Shown piece after piece: positions 20,593 to 32,303 of a stretch of DNA of 33,608 nt (positions are counted from its first letter, which is position 1; the number at the start of each line of letters is the position of its first letter). Location of the stretch: NCBI GenBank assembly GCA_029204225.1, contig MU831899.1, positions 1 to 33,608 of the forward strand, written 5' to 3'. The translations under genes and the position numbers were made by a program. Under the pieces are notes generated by a model, which did not search any database, was not told the DNA's origin, and was given only the letters and a program-made list of their open reading frames with translations. This DNA is from Diphasiastrum complanatum. Its lineage: Eukaryota; Streptophyta; Lycopodiopsida; Lycopodiales; Lycopodiaceae.

Positions 20593-21910
20593 CCAAGTCT
20601 ATAATGCCAAAGTAAATCTTTATTTGAATGAATTGAAGTACTGAGAGCCTGACTAGAGGCAGAAAAGCAATGACTCAATTTATACAAGTATCCATGCCTC
20701 TTCTTGAGTGCTATAATCTTGCCTGTCCTATCAACTACTTTACATTGATCACATTCAAATTCTACTCTGTGTCCTAGATCTGTGATTTAGCTTACAAAGA
20801 GCAGATTCGTAGATAACTTTGGTACATATAGGACTTTAGAGAGTAGCTTAGACTGATCATTTGAAAGCATAATCTTATAGTGCCTTCACATTTAATAGCT
20901 TGTGTGCTATTGTTGCCAAGGTGAACAAATTTCTGAGTACTGTAAGGTGTATAGGACTTGAAACAGCCAATGAGGCTGGTCATGTGCTGAGTGGCTCCGG
21001 AATCCAGGAACCAAGAACTGTCGCCAGATGCTCCTTGATAATTGGTCATGAAGGCATCATGATCCACTTCTTGAATAGGTTGTGGAGCTTCTACAGCTGC
21101 ATTTGCCAATTGATTTGACTGCCCTTTGCTGTTGTTCTTAGCTTGAATTATTCGACAGTCTTGTATTTCGTGGTTGTTTCGTTTGCAGTATCTGCAGAAC
21201 AACTTTTTCTTTGTTTGTGGATTTGACTGTTCCTTGTGCTGAACTGGTTTTTGTTCAAGCTTTGATTGCTTCGGGCCTTTCTTCTTCTTCTTCTTTGTCA
21301 TGCTCTTGTTGGTGTACAAGGTGTGAGAATCAGCTGAGAACCTCGGGGCTTCGTTCCTTCACGTGTCTTCCTGCAACAACATAGTAATGACTTTCGAAAG
21401 ATTCAATTCTGGATGAGTTGTGATGATCATCACCCAACTGTCGTAAGAACTTGGCAAGCTTGTAAGCAGTTGCATCATCGTGTCTTGATTGTCTATGACA
21501 GATCCGACAGAGGTCATTTGTCTTAGCAGGTTCTTGAATTGATTAATGTGATTTTGCAAAGAATCACCATTCGTCATCTTGAGGGAATAGAATTTCTTCC
21601 TGAGATATAGCTTGGAAGCTATATCTCGCACTTCGTATAGTGTGCTCAAGATGTCCCAGACTTCTTTCGATGTCTGAGCCTCAGATACATGGCCAATCTG
21701 GGTATTCGTGATGTTGAGGATGATCAGCGCGAAAGCTTTTCCATATCTGGCGATTGCCGCATCGTCCGCTTCGGGTTTCCCTTCTACACTTGTAATAACG
21801 TCGTACAATTCTTTTGCCATTAGCACAGTTTTCATCTTAAATTTTCACAGATGGTAATTGGCTCCATCAAGCTTGTCCATGATAGAACTGGCTTTCCCTT
21901 GGGAATCCAT
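20592..21910 (-). pseudogene. Ty1/copia gag-protease-pre-integrase fragment
   Basis: The minus-strand ATG at 21910 opens MDSQGKASSIMDKLDGANYH. A TGA at 21847 stands where copia gags normally have Trp (NYxxW). The gag core (UBN2 type) runs to a TGA at about 21359. The same frame then continues into a Lys-rich patch and a canonical zinc knuckle, CRYCKRNNHEIQDC. The protease motif WFLDSGATQHMT follows. After a frameshift come LYVPKLSTNLLFV, a GYLYKL segment and LWHYRLGH, the pre-integrase hallmark, exactly at the 20592 junction. Integrase, RT and RNase H are absent. It is dead because of stops and truncation. Confidence 0.85.
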
Positions 21911-21949
21911 GTGGAAGAGTTAGTCTAAGTGATAGGAGAAACTATCAAT

Positions 21950-22727
21950 GACTTAAGTATGAAAGCTCCAACAGAAGGAGGACGGCCTCAACCTATACAC
22001 CCAAAGCCTCTCCAAAGCGCTGACAGAGGCCTCTACGAAGGTGACGGAGCTTCACTCCGAAGCATCCCAACGACTTGCTCCCTTCCAGGCGCAACTACAA
22101 ATTTACAAAGCAAAGAATACGTGCCTGGGGTGGATGTCAAAGCCTTACAAAGTGAAAATCTCGTCTGGCTAGCTCAACTTGCACCATACTCAAGGCCGCT
22201 CTCTCAATCAGAGATGAATCTCTTTAGGCGTCAGGTGCAGGTATATAGCCAAACATTAAACAGCTACCAGGCAGAGTTCAATAAGTATCGGACAAGCGCA
22301 ACTCACGAGCTCGCCCAGGCCAAACAATCCCTCAAGGCTTGCCAACAATACATGGAGAAAAAGGCCCAGCCCACCCCCATGGTGATTCCACTGCCACCCG
22401 TTTTTGACGCTGCACAGGCCAGCATGAGCCAGGACCAAAGCTAGCAAGTACCAGGGGGGTTCATTCAAGATCATGGGTCCAAAGGCCAAGACCAAGGACC
22501 AGCAGATACGTGTGTTGAGATGCAAGACCAAGGCCAAGACGCAAGTCCAAGCCAAAGCCAAGAGGAAGGACAAGCCTCATCATCCAAACGTTCGCGCACC
22601 ATATTTGCCAACCGGGCCTTTTGAAGACCAAAGTCCGTGGAATAAACGAATTCCTAGCGAAGTATCCCCGCGAGTCATCAAGAGGCGGCTGACAGATATC
22701 GGCTTTAGCTCAGACGCCAGCTATTAA
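21950..22727 (+). pseudogene. Second, truncated copy of the coiled-coil gene
   Basis: From about 21980 to 22727 this closely matches 8310-9060 at the base level. The protein reads KALQSENLVWLAQLAP and MNLFRRQVQVYSQTLNSYQA, then PMVIPLPPVFDAAQ, and in a shifted frame VRAPYLPTGPFEDQSPW. The copy is less decayed than the first: the middle 171 codons are open. It lacks the N-terminal 6573-8300 part and the 9070-9400 tail. It lies between two minus-strand retroelement fragments, so it is probably a piece of a dispersed repeat. Confidence 0.7.
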
Positions 22728-22741
22728 TAATCGCCTCAGGT

Positions 22742-23953
22742 TCAGGTGGTCCACTCACAACACGAAGAAGTTCTACTAGATCTTCCATAGGGACCAGGGT
22801 CTCCCCAACCCTTGACCTTGTTTGTCACATGGATAACCTTAAAAGGACCGCAATACCTAGGTGCCAACTTTGCACACTTAATAGTTTTCAAGCCCCTAGA
22901 GTGAGTAGAGACTCTAAAAAACACCCTGTCGTTGACCATGAATACCTTGTGCTTTTGAGATAGATTAACATAGTGCCTTGCCCTATCCTGGGCACTTCTT
23001 ATGCTATCTTTAGCCAGCTGTAACATTTCTTGCATATCCGCAAGGAAATCAGCTGCGGCTTGCACCCGTAAGTTTCATGCCAATACTAATTGGTGATCGA
23101 GGTTGAAAACCATACATAAGCATGAAAGGGCTGAATCCGGTCGCTGAATGTTTTGCACTGATATATGAAGATTCCACTAGTGGAAGGTACCATTCTCAAT
23201 CAGACTGTCGATGGTCCACATATGCTCAAAGCATATTTTCCATCATCTGATTGGTCCTTTCCATTTGACCGTCTGATTCCAAATGGTCTGTAGAACTCAA
23301 ACTTAAAGTTGTTTCCAACTTTTCAAATACTGCTTGCCAAAAATTCCCAGTGAATTTTGGGTCACGGTCACTGACAATATTGCAAGGCAGTTCGTACAGT
23401 CGAAAAAGCTTCTCAACAAACAGTTGAGCTAGTTCTGAAGCTTTAATAGTAGTTTTCATTGGGATAAATTGAGCAAACTTCGTAAGTCTATCAACAATGA
23501 CCCAAACTGAATCGTGGCCCTTCCCTGTACGTGGAAGCCCGACCACAAAATCCATAGATATATTTTTCCACTTTCTGGTGGGAATATCTAAAGGATGTAA
23601 TAGGCCACTAGCTTTTAGCCTCTCTGCTTTATTTAATTGGCACTTAGTACATTTAAGTACATAGGCCTTTACCTGACCATCATCTTAGGCCACCAAAATT
23701 GCCTTCAAACTAAGTCAAGCGTTCTTTGTATACTTGGATGTCCTGCGCATGGACTATCATAATACTCATGCAAGATTTGGGCCCTTATAATGTCATTCTC
23801 TGGTACACACACCTTTCCTTTACGAAACAAAATCCTGTTTCGAATCAGGAAATCTGTTTTAGTCTTTCCCTGATTTGAGAAATCTTGCAAACCTGAATCA
23901 ACCCTCGAAAGTACTTGTTGCCAATACTTTTCAAAAAAAAGGATCGGACTCAT
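22742..23953 (-). pseudogene. Integrase of the minus-strand gypsy fragment
   Basis: The zinc head part has LHEYYDSPCAGHPSIQRTLDL, the H-x-H half, at about 23770-23710. The core retains WVIVDRLTKFAQFIP (first Asp), NIVSDRDPKFTGNFW (second Asp) and ESDGQMERTNQ (Glu), so the DDE triad is visible although the frame breaks at 23226. The C-terminal part QDRARHYVNLSQKHKVFMV and LAPRYCGPFKVIHV is typical of chromovirus-like gypsy integrases. The end after position 22810 diverges from the usual HNVFHVSLL motif. Confidence 0.8.
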
Positions 23954-25313
23954 ATAGTCCTTGAAAAGACTGAAACAACCTCGATTCTATAACAATAAGA
24001 CACAATTGATTAATAACCGATAACCGACTCAAAGCATCCGCTAGAGTATTTTGACTTCCTTTACAATAATGTATAGAAAAGTCAAAGATTTGCATCAACT
24101 CAGCCCATCTAGCTTGCCTCCCCTTTAAATCTGTAGCATCACAGAAATATCGAAGAGTCTGATGATCCATCAAAATTTTAAATCTAGCTCCATACAAATA
24201 ATGTCGTCAAATTTTCAAGGAATGAACAATTGCAAACAGTTCCTTCTCATAGGTACAATACCTAGACTGAGCAGGATTGAGTTTCTTGCTTTCATAAGCC
24301 ACAAGATGTCCATCCTGCATCAAACAGCTCCAATAGCATAATCACTGGCATCAATCCTAACCACAAAAGCCTTATTAGGATCGCCAATGATTAGTATTGG
24401 TGCCGAAGTGACACTTTTCTTAAGCAACTCAAAACAATTATTCATATCCTCTGTCCACACCACTAGTGGACTCTTAGCCCTTCGGCTTAGCTTCTTATAG
24501 CCTTTCAAGGCCTGGGTAAGGGGAAATGCCAATCGAGCAAATTGGGGAATATGCCGACAAAAAAATCTTACAAACCCCAAGAAAGACTTGATTTTCCAAA
24601 CTGTGGTGAGAATAGGCCAATCAATAACCCTCTGGATACGATCGGCCTCAATCTCCACTCCCCGTTCAGAAATCTTCTGTCCCAAGTAGGACAATTCCTT
24701 CGCAAAAAAAGTCATACATAGACTCTTTGGCAAAGAGCTTTTCCCTTTTTAGGATGTCCCAGACAATCCTAAGATTCTCTTTAAGTCGTTCATCATCTAT
24801 TGGAAAGTTGCCAGTGCATTGGTCCAACCAAAAGACAACATAAAAAATTTGTAGTGACCAAAGTGAGTTCAAAACCCGATTTTTGGTATATCTTCCGTCT
24901 TAATGCATATCTGAGGGAATCTTGACCTTATATCTATCTTGGTAAAGTACCCAGCAACACCAAGATAATCTATTAGGTCATCCATCTGTGGCCGTGGATA
25001 TCTATTCTTAACGGTTACCTTGTTTAATTTCTTTACTTTTAAAGCACTTAAGGTCATTAGGCCCAAAGACTAAAGAACTAAGGACAAAATACATCCATCT
25101 CATTACTTCGAGATAGATCACCTGAGGTAGAAGCTGGTTATTTGACGCAATCTTGTGCAAGGTGACCCTCGCCATTGCACTTGAATCACAAGTTCTTCTT
25201 ACGAGCTTCAACTTTATCAATTTCACCTTGATGGTTTTTAAATTTTTTCTTGGTTTTCTTAAGATTGTTGGAATTGGGATGTGTTTCACTAATAACTTCC
25301 CTATCCCCCCCAA
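22742..25313 (-). mobile_element. Internally deleted Ty3/gypsy pol, minus strand
   Basis: Reading on the minus strand, a gag knuckle remnant lies at about 25205-25150 (CNGEGHLAQDC after a one-base shift). It is followed at once by RT motifs VKNRYPRPQMDDLIDYLG and TKIDIRSRF at 25025-24890. The protease and RT N-terminus are missing. RT continues FGWTNALATFQ but then jumps from a MMNDL remnant to KENLRIVWDILKREK, skipping the YxDD block. RNase H follows (VRIDASDYAIGAV; FKILMDHQTLRYF; LADALSRL), then the integrase. Many stops are present. The fragment ends near 22742, where the coiled-coil repeat begins. Confidence 0.85.
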
Positions 25314-25339
25314 AAATGAAAACCAAATCTTTATGTAAA

Positions 25340-26823
25340 CTTCAATTAACTATTTTCAAGCTAATGTTTACATAAAGTTCCCATTCCAATTCCAATTCCA
25401 TTTGTCATTTCAAAAGCACCCAAAGTTTTCACATTTCTCAAGCATGACTATGCCTATCGGAAACGAATAGAACGTTAGTGATAGAAATCATGGTCGTTCT
25501 GATTACGTAGCCAAACATTTATAAAACACCAGAAGAATACTTTGTCATGAACAACTAGACAAATTATTTGTCCCAAATGATTCGCGAAGAGCTAGACTGA
25601 ACTCGATTGATAATCAGTTGCAAATGATTCGCGAAAGTCAAGACTTTATATTAGTCGTCAACAATTAGACTAATGATAACTCCCTAAGAACAGATTACCA
25701 GATTGTCGTCAACTCCCAACTACGTGCCCAATGGAATGGTGAAATCACTTTTGGCACATTCCGAACACTTTCTGCGCTACAATCACTCGGTTTTGCCGTA
25801 CTTGTAGCTACAGTCCGGGTGCCCTTCATTTGGAGTCCGTAGCCTTTCGTTTGAGTCAAAATGGATAAATGACCAAAATTAGAGACTTTTTGTAAGTTTT
25901 GGACTGTTTCTTTAGTTTGAAGAGACTTCAAACTTTAGTGAATTTGGACCCAACTCTCAAATTTTTAAAGAAGTTGAAGTGCCAAGGTTAAGTCCAAATT
26001 CTTTTAGCCTTCTTCAAGGACCCTTCAGAATACATCTAACAACTGATTTTGATCTGACAACACTACTTCATTTTTCAGCTCGTGATCTAGATCGTTGATC
26101 TTGTTGGAGATTCATCGGATGGTCGTAACTCAATATGCACACCAAAATGGACACTTATAGCCACTACTCACCTACAAACACTACCTGTCCACTCATGATG
26201 GCTGCGCGCGAGCTTCCCGTGGCTTGCTTCCTCTTCTCGTCTAATGTTTTGCCTATGGTAGTCTACTCTCTGAGATTGCAGATAGCTCCTCTACCTTTCT
26301 ATGACTGCTCGCGGCCTTCTGGAATCCTTTTACCAGTACTAGGGCACCCTTGATCTTGCTTTTACAGCAACAAAATCCATTGAATATAGAGAGAAATCCA
26401 TGATTTTGAGCTTACAAAATTCTAGGCCAGGGTTTTCCTTCGAAATACTAAACTTAGTTGACTATTTATAGCTCTTTGACTAGCCAATCCTCTTCCTATG
26501 AGGGTGCCCTGTGCTAGGAGTCTGATGCTTTAAACCGTCTCAAAACGGTATCTATTTGAATGTACACCGACTACAAATGCCAAGTAGCCTCCCTTCGGAA
26601 TTTCAAAATTCCGTTTGGCTAAGGTTTAGATTCAGCCGACAACTCTTGTCTCCGAATCCTCACATAGTCTCAAGCTCAGCAAGCTTTTGTGTTGCTAGAA
26701 TCTCTGCACAAGTGCTTTACTTTCCGTCTATAACCCGTTGTAGACCCCGAACTCTCAAAAGATTGTTCTTCTCCCGAAGCTCTCTTCAATGGCGACACTT
26801 TACTATGTACACTGCATGTACGT
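25340..26823. other. Non-coding, probably old LTR or leader sequence
   Basis: No supported gene lies in this 1.5-kb stretch. Open frames are short and lack motifs. Between 25560 and 25690 the words AATTAGAC and ATGATTCGCGAA recur. The right end adjoins a possible minus-strand primer site, so part may be retroelement leader. Confidence 0.35.
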
Positions 26824-26834
26824 CTCTGATACCA
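26824..26834 (-). promoter_or_regulatory. Possible minus-strand primer-binding site
   Basis: The minus strand reads TTGGTATCAGAGAC, matching the initiator-Met tRNA primer site TGGTATCAGAGC of plant LTR elements. The sequence before it does not end in a clear CA, so the matching LTR is uncertain. The plus-strand element at 26962 may have inserted into it. Confidence 0.35.
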
Positions 26835-26956
26835 ACTTAGAATTTGCTTCAAACAGGAACATAGATCATGCTACACAGTAAGACAAACAGAAAACACTCT
26901 CCACAGCAAGCTCACATAGCAACTATATTTCTCCAAATGAAATTACACTATACATA

Positions 26957-26961
26957 TAGTT
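26957..26961 (+). repeat. Target-site duplication TAGTT (left)
   Basis: TAGTT directly precedes the 5' LTR and is repeated at 32936-32940 directly after the 3' LTR. This fixes the element borders. Confidence 0.92.
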
Positions 26962-27603
26962 TGTGAAAATTGTCAACATTTCCTAGCTAATTTGAGGCAT
27001 AAATTGGCAATTTTTGTACAGAGTTTTGGATCTAACCCTTCACACATGTGAAAGAGGCCTAGATACTTTTATTTTAGTATATATTTCATGTTGAAGAAGT
27101 CTCAAACTTCAGGACCTTTGAAATGACCCCAAAATCATGTTATTTGGACATATAGGCCAAAATTGACTATTTTAGGTTACTGGTGTCCTAAAATTGGGTC
27201 CTAAGTTCTAGAGAGAGAGAGAGAGTCATCTCTCTCACCTATATTAGGCTGAAATTTGTGGAGAACAGGTTGGAGAAACTTATTGTATTGTTGACAGAGA
27301 TCAATAGATCATTGTCACAGTTTCTTCCTCCATTGAGAGCATTGCTTTGTGTATTGTCTTCAAGCTTTTGTGTATGATCTTAAGAGATTTCCAAAAGTGG
27401 TAGGCTGCTATTGTAGGGCTGGTAAGTTGTTGTTTTTGGCTGCCATCAGTACCTTTTATTAGTTTCTTTTGTCTCTTGAATGCATGTGTATCAAAGGTAG
27501 CATTAGGATGCTTTGCCATTTCTAGCTTTTGTAGCTTGTTGTGCAAAGATCTTAGCCAAGTATTTTGGGAGTTTAGATCCATTCCAGATCCACTTTTTTC
27601 ACA
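26962..27603 (+). repeat. 5' LTR
   Basis: This 642-base repeat starts TGTG and ends CACA. It aligns along its whole length with 32304-32935. It has a 21-base stretch (around GGTAAGTTGTTGTTTTTGGCT) absent from the 3' LTR. Confidence 0.95.
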
Positions 27604-27615
27604 TGGTATCAAAGC
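27604..27615 (+). promoter_or_regulatory. Primer-binding site, initiator-Met tRNA type
   Basis: TGGTATCAAAGC abuts the LTR end directly. It matches the plant copia primer site TGGTATCAGAGC with one change. Confidence 0.88.
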
Positions 27616-28734
27616 TGGTTGGCTATTATTTCTAGTAAGGTTTCCATTTATGGTGATATTTGGATGTTTGATCAAGTTCTAGCATGATTATGCATTTTTA
27701 CTATTGATCAAATCTTACTAGCCTTTGTTTTGTGAGTTGAACTTCTGGATCAAAAGCATATTTCAGGTATATTGAAGATCAGAGGCTGAGAAGAAGCTAT
27801 TTTGGATCAGATCATAACACCTAATCATTTGCTGATTGTGAGGCTTGTGCATATTCAATACTAACAATGTTTTGTTCAATGTATTGTTGACAATCTCCAC
27901 TTCTGTGGATGAACACTCTCCTTAAGTGGATGAACCTTCTCCTTAAGTGGATGACAAATACTCTTTGAGTGATTTTGTATTTCTTCAAAAGGTTGATCAA
28001 GGCTCCCACTTGGATGGAAGATCCCCTTTTGGGTGAACAGATTGTTAACAATCTTTTGCATAAATTTTGGTGTACTTTGTTGAGCATGTAAGTAGCTCTC
28101 CTTATGTAATTTGATTGGAGCATTTGCTGGAAGGTTTTAACCAATATGCAAACAGGCTCTTAACAGGTTGAGGAACATTCTCATGTGAAGTGATCTTAGA
28201 TCTACATCTAAACACCAAGATTTGACAAGCTAGTGAAGCTAATCTTGTGATTCACTAAGTGTGCTCTTTCATTCACCTCTAAATCTGGTATTTATCATTT
28301 GATGGAGTTTATAAACTTTTAGAAGTGTGGTTTACATGTGGTTTTATAGGTTGAATTAATATCTTAGTGTGTTGATCATATGTTGATCAACTTTGTTCAA
28401 TTCTAGGTATTCTTGGCAGCCTAGTCTTGTGTATTTTCTAAGAATGCAAGTAACTCTTCACATCATAACTTGATTTGGTCACTTGCTGGAAAGTTTGAGA
28501 GCTTAAGCAAGAGTGTGTTCAGGTCGATTTGAGTTTGTAATTTATTCTTAGTATGTGCAAAGTGTTGCATGTGTTTCAATCTTCCTTTCTATGCTTGGAA
28601 ACTAGCTAGGTTCAAGATATAAGTGTTTTAGGGTCCTAGATCTTCTGAGATCTCCTTATCCATCATTTGTTGAGAGGAAAGTGTTTGTTAGGTGTATTAG
28701 GACAGAGCCTAAAAGTTGAAGAATCATTATATTC
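27616..28734 (+). other. Untranslated leader of the LTR element
   Basis: About 1.1 kb separates the primer site from the gag ATG and contains no gene. It holds the 21-base tandem repeats at 27905-27967 and two diverged copies of a GCAAGTAACTC..CTTGCTGGAAAG-like segment near 28087-28135 and 28445-28495. Packaging and dimerisation signals would be expected here. Confidence 0.6.
27905..27967 (+). repeat. Three tandem 21-base units in the leader
   Basis: The unit GTGGATGAACMYTCTCCTTAA appears at 27905 and 27926, and a more diverged copy at 27947. The period is exactly 21. Confidence 0.85.
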
Positions 28735-29546
28735 ATGGCTTCCAATGGTGGGATCATGTTAGAGACTAATGATAGGTTGAGTTCATCAAACTACTCTACC
28801 TGGAAAGTGAGGATGGAATCCTTACTTGAGTTGAATGAACTCATGGACATAGTTGTAGGAACTGAAGAGAGACCACCCATAGTTCAAGAGCAACAAAGGT
28901 TTGATAAGAGGGCTAAAAGGGCTCTTCATATCATTAAAATGAATGTTACCAATGAACTTCTTAAGGAAGTTGGTAAAAGTCAAAGTGCAACTGAGGCATG
29001 GAATGCCTTGAAGAAGCTCTTTGAATCAAAGTCCACATCTAGGGTATTGACTCTAAGGAGGCAAATATTTTCTAGTAGACAAGAGAGAGAGAAAGTGCTC
29101 ATGCATTTGTCTTGAGGGTTAAGTCCTTAAGTGATGATTTAGCATGCATTGATGAAAGCATAAAAGATGGTGAAATAGTCTAGGTTATGTTGAATGGTTT
29201 GCTAGATGAACATGCTAACCTTGTGCAAAGTTTTTCCATTCAAATAGTCTTGCCAAGTGTGGTTGACTTGCAAGAAATCTTATTGGCTGAAGAACATAGG
29301 TTGCAATCAAAGCTTGATAGTGCATCCTTGCAAGGTGGAGGTGAAGAGGCTTTCTTCACAAAAGGCAAAGGCAAAGGAAAATGGTCCAAAGGTGGTAACT
29401 CGGATCATGATGATCACTCTTCCTCCTCCTCTTCTACTTCTTTTAGAAAGAAAGATAAGTCAAAGTTCAAGTGCTTTTATTGTGGGATAAAAGGTCATTT
29501 TGCAAATGAATGTCATAAGAAGCAAAGTAATGAAGGTAGCAAGTAA
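28735..29546 (+). pseudogene. Copia-type gag with zinc knuckle
   Basis: ATG 28735 opens MASNGGIMLETNDRLSSSNY and STWKVRMESLLELNELMDIV, the N-terminal signature of UBN2 copia gags (LxxxNYxxWK). The core continues to 29115, where a frameshift breaks it. The homologous frame resumes with VKSLSDDLACIDESIKDGE, has one TAG at about 29181, then LNGLLDEHANLVQSFS. A Gly/Lys-rich and Ser-rich spacer leads to a canonical knuckle, CFYCGIKGHFANECHKK. A TAA at 29544-29546 separates it from the protease, which is in the same frame. It would form the particle shell and bind RNA. It is damaged in this copy. Confidence 0.88.
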
Positions 29547-30010
29547 AACAACTTTTTTACTTCTAATGAGGATCTAGATTCTTGTGACTATCTCATGATG
29601 TGTTCTTCAAGTCTAATGTCAAGTGGAAGTGACAAGGATTCATGGTGGATAGATAGTGGATCTAGTTCACACATGACTAGTCACAAGGAGTTCTTTATTT
29701 CTTTGATCTCTTATGTTGGAACCAAGAAAGTGGTTCACATGCCAAATGGTGGTGAGTGTATGATCAAAGGTATTGGCTCAATTCCTATTTGTCTTTCTAC
29801 TAATAGGAATGCAAGGCTTGACAGTGTTTTTTACATTCCTTCACTTTCAAGGAATTTGCTAAGTGTTGGTCAAATGTTAAAGAGAGGGTACAAGACAAAG
29901 TTTGTTGGGGATGTTTGCTTCATTACTAAGGGAGATGTCTTGATTGCTAGAGGCAATAGACAAGGTATACTTTACAAGCTTGATGCATTTGTTATGTCTA
30001 ACAAGAGGAA
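29547..30010 (+). pseudogene. Copia aspartic protease and pre-integrase-like segment
   Basis: WWIDSGSSSHMTSHKEFF is the copia protease active site. VHMPNGGECMIKGIGSI, then LDSVFYIPSLSRNLLSVGQM, follow in the usual order. GILYKLDAF resembles the start of the pre-integrase region, but the LWHxRLGH motif and the integrase HHCC head that should follow are absent. The polyprotein instead runs into unrelated sequence. Confidence 0.88.
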
Positions 30011-32208
30011 TAAAATGGATGTTGGTGGTTCTCTCAACTTTCAAAAGTCAATTCCTAGCATCAATAAGATTGGTATATCTTATGCAAAGTCTAAAGAGCT
30101 TCCTTATGCTAGATCTAGGTTGAGATCTAATGAGCTTCTTGGAGATAGTTATTGTTGTGCTAACTTGGCAACATTTGGTGAATCTATGATCAATGTTTTG
30201 GATCCATTGGATCTTGGACTAGTGCTACCTACTAGTCAAATGGAGTCATGTGGTGCTAAATTAGTATCATGTTTGAACTCTTCTACTCATAGATTTTCAA
30301 GTCTTGGTGGCTCTTCAATGGAACTACATGGCAAGTGCAAAAATGGAAAAGGTAAGAAGAGAACTAACTTCATCAATAAAGGTGATGAAAACTTGGTATT
30401 TGGAAATGGTTGTTGCTAATGACGTATTTATTCATTTGGAAAAAGTTGGTGCTTTGAGCATGATGGAAGAAAAAGTTTCTTTTGTGTCTTTATGTGATGA
30501 GTCCAAGAAAGTCATTTGTGCAACAAGTGGTGTCACATGTATTCATAAAGAAAGTAGACTAAAAGGTTCTATCATGAGACTTGGTGAGGAAGATCTCAAG
30601 TCAAAAGGAAGAGATGAATGTGAAGTGTTCAAAGTAGGATGTACTTTGAATGATGTTTTTGTGAATGATAGTGAGGGTTCATTATCATTACCTATATCAT
30701 TGATTAGAAGTCCAGGTTTGGCAAGAAAAAGTATTTCAATCATTCTTATGTTGAAGGTACCATGTATTCTTTTCATGGCTTCTAATGTTCGAGATTCTTC
30801 CATTTCTTATGATGCAACTATCAAGAGGGAGATTGCTAACTTTTGTGGTGTGATCATTAAGAGAGAATCTTGTGAAGGAAAGGTCAAATGAAGAGTGATT
30901 CTTGGGAAGATCCAAGACATGGATCTTACATCTCTTCATCAACTCAAAGGATGCTATGATTGTGGTGGGGTGTTCATGCATGATCAAGATGGCAAAAGGC
31001 TGGATGAAGAAGACCACATGGAGCAACTCAAGTGGCAATTTCTTCAAGGCAAGGAAGATCTCATTGGTGAGCTCATTGAGGTTTGGTTTGAGCTCAAATG
31101 GGCTGGTTTGATTAGGTTTGATACTCAACTTCATCTACTCTACTTCATGTTGGATAAAATTGTAGAAATCTATCTTTTGGTTTATGATGGTGACATTGTT
31201 TTCACTAACTATAGTGAAAGGTTGAAATCAAGAAATGATGAGATCTTGTGGGATGTTAATCATGTGCTTGAGAGGGAGTATCTTCAGAGGTTCAGATCTG
31301 AAGATGTTTATAAATGCAAAGTCCTTGATGTTTTATTGGAAGATCAAGATGTTGATATTGAATTGCTTCATCAACACCAAGAGGCAAGTAGCAATTGGAA
31401 TCTAGTCAAAAGCATCAAAGGGGAGCCACATGGGCAAAGAATTTTGGATCTATTTTTACAGGTCCTTGAAGGTTCAAGTAAGGTTCTTGGAGTATCAAGG
31501 AAGTGTCCTTTTACTCTACCTTACTTGTTTAATCTCATGTATGAACATTGTCATGTCAATGTGTTGGAATTGTCAAAATTCAATGAAACTAGTTCCATAG
31601 TTTTGCATCCTTTGGATCTTGGAGATGGAATAGTTATCATTGCTGCTATTTATGATCAAGTACATGCATTCATTCAAATCTTGAAAGATATTGAAGTGGT
31701 CAATATGTTTACTTTTGAGCAAAGTTCAAGATCTAGCATCCTAGTGTTGGCAAATTGGCAAATTGTTGACAGTGTAGGATCAAGTGTTGTATGCAAATCT
31801 TGTGGAGATACTTCAAGTATTTCAAGTTCAGGTTTTGCTCATTCAAATGGAGCAGAGAACACATCATTTTGGCATTCATTCACTCAAGGGATTTCATGGA
31901 TTGGAGATCTACAAAAGCAAGGTGGTGATGGAGGTTCATTCATGGAGATACATGGTGCATTCACTATGGGCATAGTGAAATGTGGAGGAGACATGCAAAC
32001 ACTTGTTGGTTACTTTCACTTACAACTTTTTTGCTGTTGTTTTACAGAGAATTCAAAGGTGGATATATGGAGGAATCCTTTCATTATGATTCTATGTTCT
32101 TTTACATGTATCTTGTTCACCATTCTATGTAAAATTGATGTAAGAAATAGTGAAGCATCCTATATGGGCACTATTATCAGTATCAATTATGTTAATTGTA
32201 CATATTAG
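30011..32208 (+). CDS. Unknown ORF replacing integrase-RT-RNase H in the LTR element
   Basis: The protease frame continues to a stop at 30419. A second frame (30304-30891) then runs through a single TGA at 30889-30891 into 437 more codons ending at TAG 32206-32208, together about 635 codons. One frameshift near 30300-30420 joins the parts. The protein is rich in Ser, Leu, Asp and Glu. Traces that might be copia RT (LLVYDGDIVFTNYSERLK in place of YVDD) and RNase H (SSGFAHSNG..ISWIGDLQKQ) can be imagined, but the intervening blocks do not align, so this is weak. Near the end is a hydrophobic segment (IMILCSFTCILFTILC) that could be a membrane helix. I do not recognise the product. Its openness beside LTRs differing by several percent is notable. 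Confidence 0.5.
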
Positions 32209-32303
32209 AACACTTGAGAAGAGATCTATTATCATGATGGAGATCATTCTTAGGTTGGAGCAAAGTAGTGTTGTAAAACTGGCAAGTTAAGTTGAAGAGG
32301 GAG
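32209..32303 (+). promoter_or_regulatory. 3' untranslated stretch and polypurine tract
   Basis: GAAGAGGGAG at 32294-32303 directly precedes the 3' LTR, as expected for the plus-strand priming tract. Confidence 0.85.

Noticed and set aside
30543-31134. Minus-strand open frames inside the LTR element
   Set aside because: They mirror the long plus-strand frame and show no motif of their own.
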